DNA from: Schleiferilactobacillus perolens DSM 12744
GTDB lineage: Bacteria > Bacillota > Bacilli > Lactobacillales > Lactobacillaceae
Assembly: GCF_001435585.1 (NCBI RefSeq)
Contig: NZ_AZEC01000001.1
Coordinates: forward strand, 186,001-250,000
Direction of reading: 5' to 3'
Length of the DNA: 64,000 bases
In this document: positions 61,559 through 64,000 of the stretch, in pieces
Numbering within the stretch: the stretch's first letter is position 1
How the letters are laid out: the number at the start of each line of letters is the position of its first letter
Made by a program: the position numbers and the translations under genes
Notes under the pieces: generated by a model
Database searches by the model: none
Told to the model about the DNA's origin: nothing
Seen by the model: the letters and a program-made list of their open reading frames with translations, nothing else

Positions 61559-62419
61559 TCACGCTGTAATTCCCGCATCCGGAAACAGCAACTGCAACCA
61601 TTGCAAACTCAGCGACAACCAAGGCGTTACAGACGGTTCTAAGTCCTGGTCTCCCGAACGCCCGCGGGTCAGGGCATTGGCCAAGGACAGGCCATGATGA
61701 CCTTGCGGGAAAATATGCAATGAGAAAGGCACTTTGGCCGCATTGAGCGCCTCGGCAAAGGCCAAGCTGTTTTGGACCGGCACCACCTGGTCCGGCGCAG
61801 TGGCCCACAGGAACGTGGGCGGTGTGGCGTTCGTCACTTGTTTCTCCAGTTCAGACGCTTCTTTGAATAAAGGCAGCTTGTCGATGCCCTTTGTCCGCAA
61901 CGCAGACGTTAATCCGTCGTCTGAATTAACTCGAGAGGCTGCCATGGCCGCAAAAGAAACTAACGCATAGCCAAGCATTAAAGCGTTCGGCCGCACATCA
62001 GCCGCTTTGTATCCTTGCTCGGTCAAAAATGATGAATCTGCCAATGTGCTGATCGCCGCTGCGAGGTGACCGCCGGCAGAGAAGCCTAGAGTCGCGACTT
62101 GATCTGGATCAAGGAACCAGGCATCCGCATGGGCACGAATCTGGTGCATCGCTTCGGCGGCTTCCAATAACGGCACCGGCCACATCACGGGCAATACGGA
62201 GTAATGCAGGATAAAGGCCTGGAAGCCATGACTGGCAAAGGCCAAGGCCACCGGTTCGGCTTCCCGAGCGGAAACCATCGTGTAACCACCGCCAGGCATA
62301 ATCAAGATGGCTGGCCGATGTTCCTTACCCGGGATTTCTTCCGTAGGCGTTTGAATATAACCAGTCAGAGTGGCCGTTTGACTCAACGACGTCGACAATT
62401 TATGTGTCACAATTTCCAT
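61559..62419 (-). CDS. Alpha/beta-hydrolase esterase (BD-FAE-like)
   Basis: 286 residues from ATG 62419 behind AAAGCAGG; the in-frame TTG at 62461 adds 14 residues without a ribosome site. The oxyanion region is ILIMPGGGYTMVSAREAEPVALAF, the nucleophile is in VATLGFSAGGHLAAAI, the aspartate in WATAPDQVVPVQNS and the histidine in IFPQGHHGLSLA. Resembles acetyl-xylan esterases and carboxylesterases that deacetylate sugars or hydrolyse short esters. Transcribed alone. Confidence 0.85.
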   Translation of the reverse strand: MEIVTHKLSTSLSQTATLTGYIQTPTEEIPGKEHRPAILIMPGGGYTMVSAREAEPVALAFASHGFQAFILHYSVLPVMWPVPLLEAAEAMHQIRAHADAWFLDPDQVATLGFSAGGHLAAAISTLADSSFLTEQGYKAADVRPNALMLGYALVSFAAMAASRVNSDDGLTSALRTKGIDKLPLFKEASELEKQVTNATPPTFLWATAPDQVVPVQNSLAFAEALNAAKVPFSLHIFPQGHHGLSLANALTRGRSGDQDLEPSVTPWLSLSLQWLQLLFPDAGITA

Positions 62420-62526
62420 GTGCAGACCTGCTTTCTTAGAAAGACATTTTGAGACATGCATTCACACAAGCTAATTATACCGTTTTCAGAGTGCGAGACT
62501 CTAAAGAAAAAATGGGTGCTCATCAC

Positions 62527-62555
62527 TTGATATATGCCGGGGCATATATCATAAT
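62527..62555 (+). promoter_or_regulatory. Promoter of repeated RNA copy C with an embedded palindrome
   Basis: TTGATA (62527-62532), 17-base spacer, CATAAT (62550-62555). A perfect palindrome with arms GATATATGCC and GGCATATATC (62529-62550) fills the spacer and touches both elements. Not present in copies A and B. Confidence 0.6.
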
Positions 62556-62561
62556 ATCAAT

Positions 62562-62684
62562 AGAAAGAGTGCCGTGTGTCACCACGACGCTCTCCAGCAG
62601 ATCCGCTTTACGAGCGGTGACCAAAGTTGATAAGCACGCAATTAAGCCGCTACACCACCCTGGAAGGTTTGAGCGGCTTTTTGC
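62562..62684 (+). ncRNA. Repeated small RNA, copy C (candidate type I antitoxin)
   Basis: Same structure as copy B: AGAGTGCCGTG/CACGACGCTCT stem, CCGCTTTACGAGCGG stem and a terminator AAGCCGCT/AGCGGCTT with TTTTT. It ends five bases before the stop of the opposing toxin gene. Confidence 0.7.
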
Positions 62685-62688
62685 TTGC

Positions 62689-62829
62689 TTATTTTCGAAG
62701 AGTTCGGCGCAAGCGTCGAACTGCGCTCACCAGCTTGGTGATTGTTTTGATCAGATGGGTTAAGGTCTGAAGCAAAACAATGAGACCAATCAGGAAAGCG
62801 AGGATGGCAGCAAACACGCCTGCCATCAT
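62689..62829 (-). CDS. 46-residue hydrophobic peptide, candidate type I toxin (copy C)
   Basis: ATG 62829 encodes MMAGVFAAILAFLIGLIVLL, then QTLTHLIKTITKLVSAVRRL and RRTLRK: same length and order as the peptide at 57341, with mostly conservative changes. AAAGGAG lies upstream with a long spacer. Because coding changes are conservative and the frame is intact in both, the peptide is probably expressed. Confidence 0.7.
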   Translation of the reverse strand: MMAGVFAAILAFLIGLIVLLQTLTHLIKTITKLVSAVRRLRRTLRK

Positions 62830-62855
62830 AAACTTGCAAGGTCTCCTTTCTTCTC

Positions 62856-62894
62856 AGATTCCTGTGCGTGACGGTTTCACCCATCGGCACCACC
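62856..62894 (-). promoter_or_regulatory. Conserved 39-base block in the toxin leader (copy C)
   Basis: Identical to 57508-57546. Confidence 0.55.
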
Positions 62895-62975
62895 TTCTTC
62901 CACGAATTGGAAGGCCACCGCCCATATTCCGTTTCTGCTTTTTTGATTGTATCATGATGCATCATTCAAATCACG

Positions 62976-63022
62976 AAAAATCCGCTCAATCCCTTTATTC
63001 CCACCGGATTGAGCGGATTTTT
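62976..63022. terminator. Perfect 17-base bidirectional terminator
   Basis: AAAAATCCGCTCAATCC (62976-62992) pairs with GGATTGAGCGGATTTTT (63006-63022). The loop CTTTATTCCCACC is found again at 57645-57657, where the stem has decayed, showing that the duplicated module extends to here. Confidence 0.9.
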
Positions 63023-63056
63023 GTTGTCCACAGAAATCAATTATCGTGGTCGCTGA

Positions 63057-64000
63057 TTAACAGTGTCCACGATGCCGCTGGTTTCGCACATAATACCCCA
63101 TTGGATAACTGAGATACCGCAGTGCCGGCAATTCATCCACCGCCACAAAACCCGGGTGGGCGTTGATCACATCGGGAATCCGATTCGTCACCGTCGCACA
63201 GGTATGGGCCACTGTATCCGGCTTGGCCACGGAGAAATTGGTGTTGGGTTCGCCGAAGAAATGCCAGTCGCACAGGTCGCCTTGACCGGGCAGATACACC
63301 TGGCCGATCGTTTGCAATTTCAGCACCGGCCCTTGATAGGTTTCAATCGTACACACGGCTGACATCCCAATGGCGTCACCAGCGGGAATGTCTTTCCCGG
63401 TCGTATCGGAATGCACAACTTGCTCGCTGGTTACCGGCACGCGGACTTCGCTGATGTTCTTAATGGTCCACCCCAATTGGCTGACCAATTCTTCGCCGGA
63501 GTTCCACATGTAGGAAGGGAAGCTTTCGACGTCAGTAATCTGTGTCTTGAATTCATCTGCAGTTAGGCCGACGCCGTGGGCATTCGCCAGGGCGATGCCG
63601 TAATCTTCGACATTGTAGCTAACTGCCCCTTCAATTCGGTCAATCCGCTGACAGCCGGCTGCTACAGTCAAGGGAAGTTGGCTCCAGAAAATGTCCTGCA
63701 TCCCGGACCCCGTAATCGTTACGCCGTTTTCCTTGGCGATCCGATTGAGTTCATTGGTCTGCTGGGCAGAAGTGCTCCAGGAATAGAAAGCTTCCTCGCT
63801 GGTGGTAATAATATTAACGCCGTGTTCCAGGATTTTGACAAAATGATCGTAATTGTCTTGGACGAAGCTAAACAGTGTCACCACGGCAATGTCGGCATCG
63901 ACAGAGGACAGCACCTGATCGGGGTCGTTAGAAATCTTGATGCCCAGTTGGTGGCCTAAATTGGCGAAATCACCGACATCTTGGCCGACCAAATCAGGAT
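63057..64000 (-). CDS. 2,4-diaminopentanoate dehydrogenase-like protein (partial)
   Basis: About 314 residues visible; the frame is open to the window end, so the N-terminal NAD(P)-binding start is missing. Seen: DADIAVVTLFSFVQDN, GVNIITTSEEAFYSW, then GSGMQDIFWSQLPLTVAAGC and a C-terminal part (CDWHFFGEPNTNFSV; TVTNRIPDVINAHPGF). These are landmarks of the dihydrodipicolinate-reductase-like group that includes 2,4-diaminopentanoate dehydrogenase of ornithine breakdown. The substrate is uncertain without neighbours. Confidence 0.7.
   Translation of the reverse strand, partial: PDLVGQDVGDFANLGHQLGIKISNDPDQVLSSVDADIAVVTLFSFVQDNYDHFVKILEHGVNIITTSEEAFYSWSTSAQQTNELNRIAKENGVTITGSGMQDIFWSQLPLTVAAGCQRIDRIEGAVSYNVEDYGIALANAHGVGLTADEFKTQITDVESFPSYMWNSGEELVSQLGWTIKNISEVRVPVTSEQVVHSDTTGKDIPAGDAIGMSAVCTIETYQGPVLKLQTIGQVYLPGQGDLCDWHFFGEPNTNFSVAKPDTVAHTCATVTNRIPDVINAHPGFVAVDELPALRYLSYPMGYYVRNQRHRGHC

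Overview
The window reads as chromosomal DNA of a low-to-moderate GC Gram-positive bacterium of the Lactobacillaceae. Supporting signs are strong AGGAGG-type ribosome sites with frequent GTG/TTG starts, many phosphotransferase (PTS) permeases, BglG antitermination, MucBP surface proteins with LPQTG sorting signals, and a malonate decarboxylase operon. The mix (malonate decarboxylase, hydantoinase-like operon, many PTS loci) recalls the Schleiferilactobacillus/Lacticaseibacillus side of the family, but no 16S or core marker is present, so this is inference. Base composition is visibly uneven: roughly 1-13.9 kb and 34-42.4 kb are more AT-rich than 14-24.5, 27.7-34 and 42.4-56.8 kb.

Layout. 1-13.9 kb: sugar-uptake genes. 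These are the tail of an (alpha/alpha)6 glycosidase with a cellobiose-type IIC; a ManD/RspA-like dehydratase with a complete beta-glucoside IIBCA; an RpiR regulator; an orphan galactitol-type IIC divergent from lacI-rpe-like-rbsK with matching LacI operators; and a TIM-barrel isomerase with a IIBC lacking IIA and a DeoR regulator. 13.9-18.5 kb: bglG-bglP-bglA operon with two RAT/terminator antitermination switches. 18.6-24.5 kb: pucR and a permease-DUF917-hydantoinase operon. 24.5-27.5 kb: a small accessory island with two DUF1828 paralogues, a MazE-like antitoxin with a broken MazF/PemK toxin, and an AbiEii-type toxin with its partner. 27.5-34.1 kb: an Ugp-like ABC importer with a PHP phosphoesterase and a HAD phosphatase. 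34.1-35.1 kb: a plasmid-type ParA/ribbon-helix-helix pair. 35.2-42.4 kb: divergent IIC and IIB genes, deoC, a GntR gene with an apparent frameshift, and a mannose-family PTS operon with a fifth membrane gene behind two striking palindromes. 42.4-49.7 kb: MFS exporter, two MucBP proteins and a membrane acyltransferase. 49.8-56.8 kb: lysR and the mdcH-A-C-DE-G operon plus an alpha/beta hydrolase. 56.8-64 kb: toxin-antitoxin debris and small genes, including a repeated small-RNA/46-residue membrane peptide module, an orphan XRE antitoxin, an acetyltransferase, an NrtR-like regulator, an AbrB/RelE pair, an esterase and a 2,4-diaminopentanoate dehydrogenase-like gene cut by the window end.

The most unusual item is the roughly 500-bp module at 57.2-57.7 kb, repeated at 62.5-63.0 kb, with a third RNA-only copy at 56.9 kb. 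A structured plus-strand RNA converges on a minus-strand gene for a small hydrophobic, basic-tailed peptide. The toxin leader contains a 39-bp block identical between copies. This has the layout of a type I toxin-antitoxin system whose peptide I cannot match to Fst, TxpA or Ldr by eye. Other notable points are a third LacI operator inside the epimerase gene, a fused MdcD-MdcE without mdcB or a transporter, and several regulator or toxin genes with lost starts or in-frame breaks.
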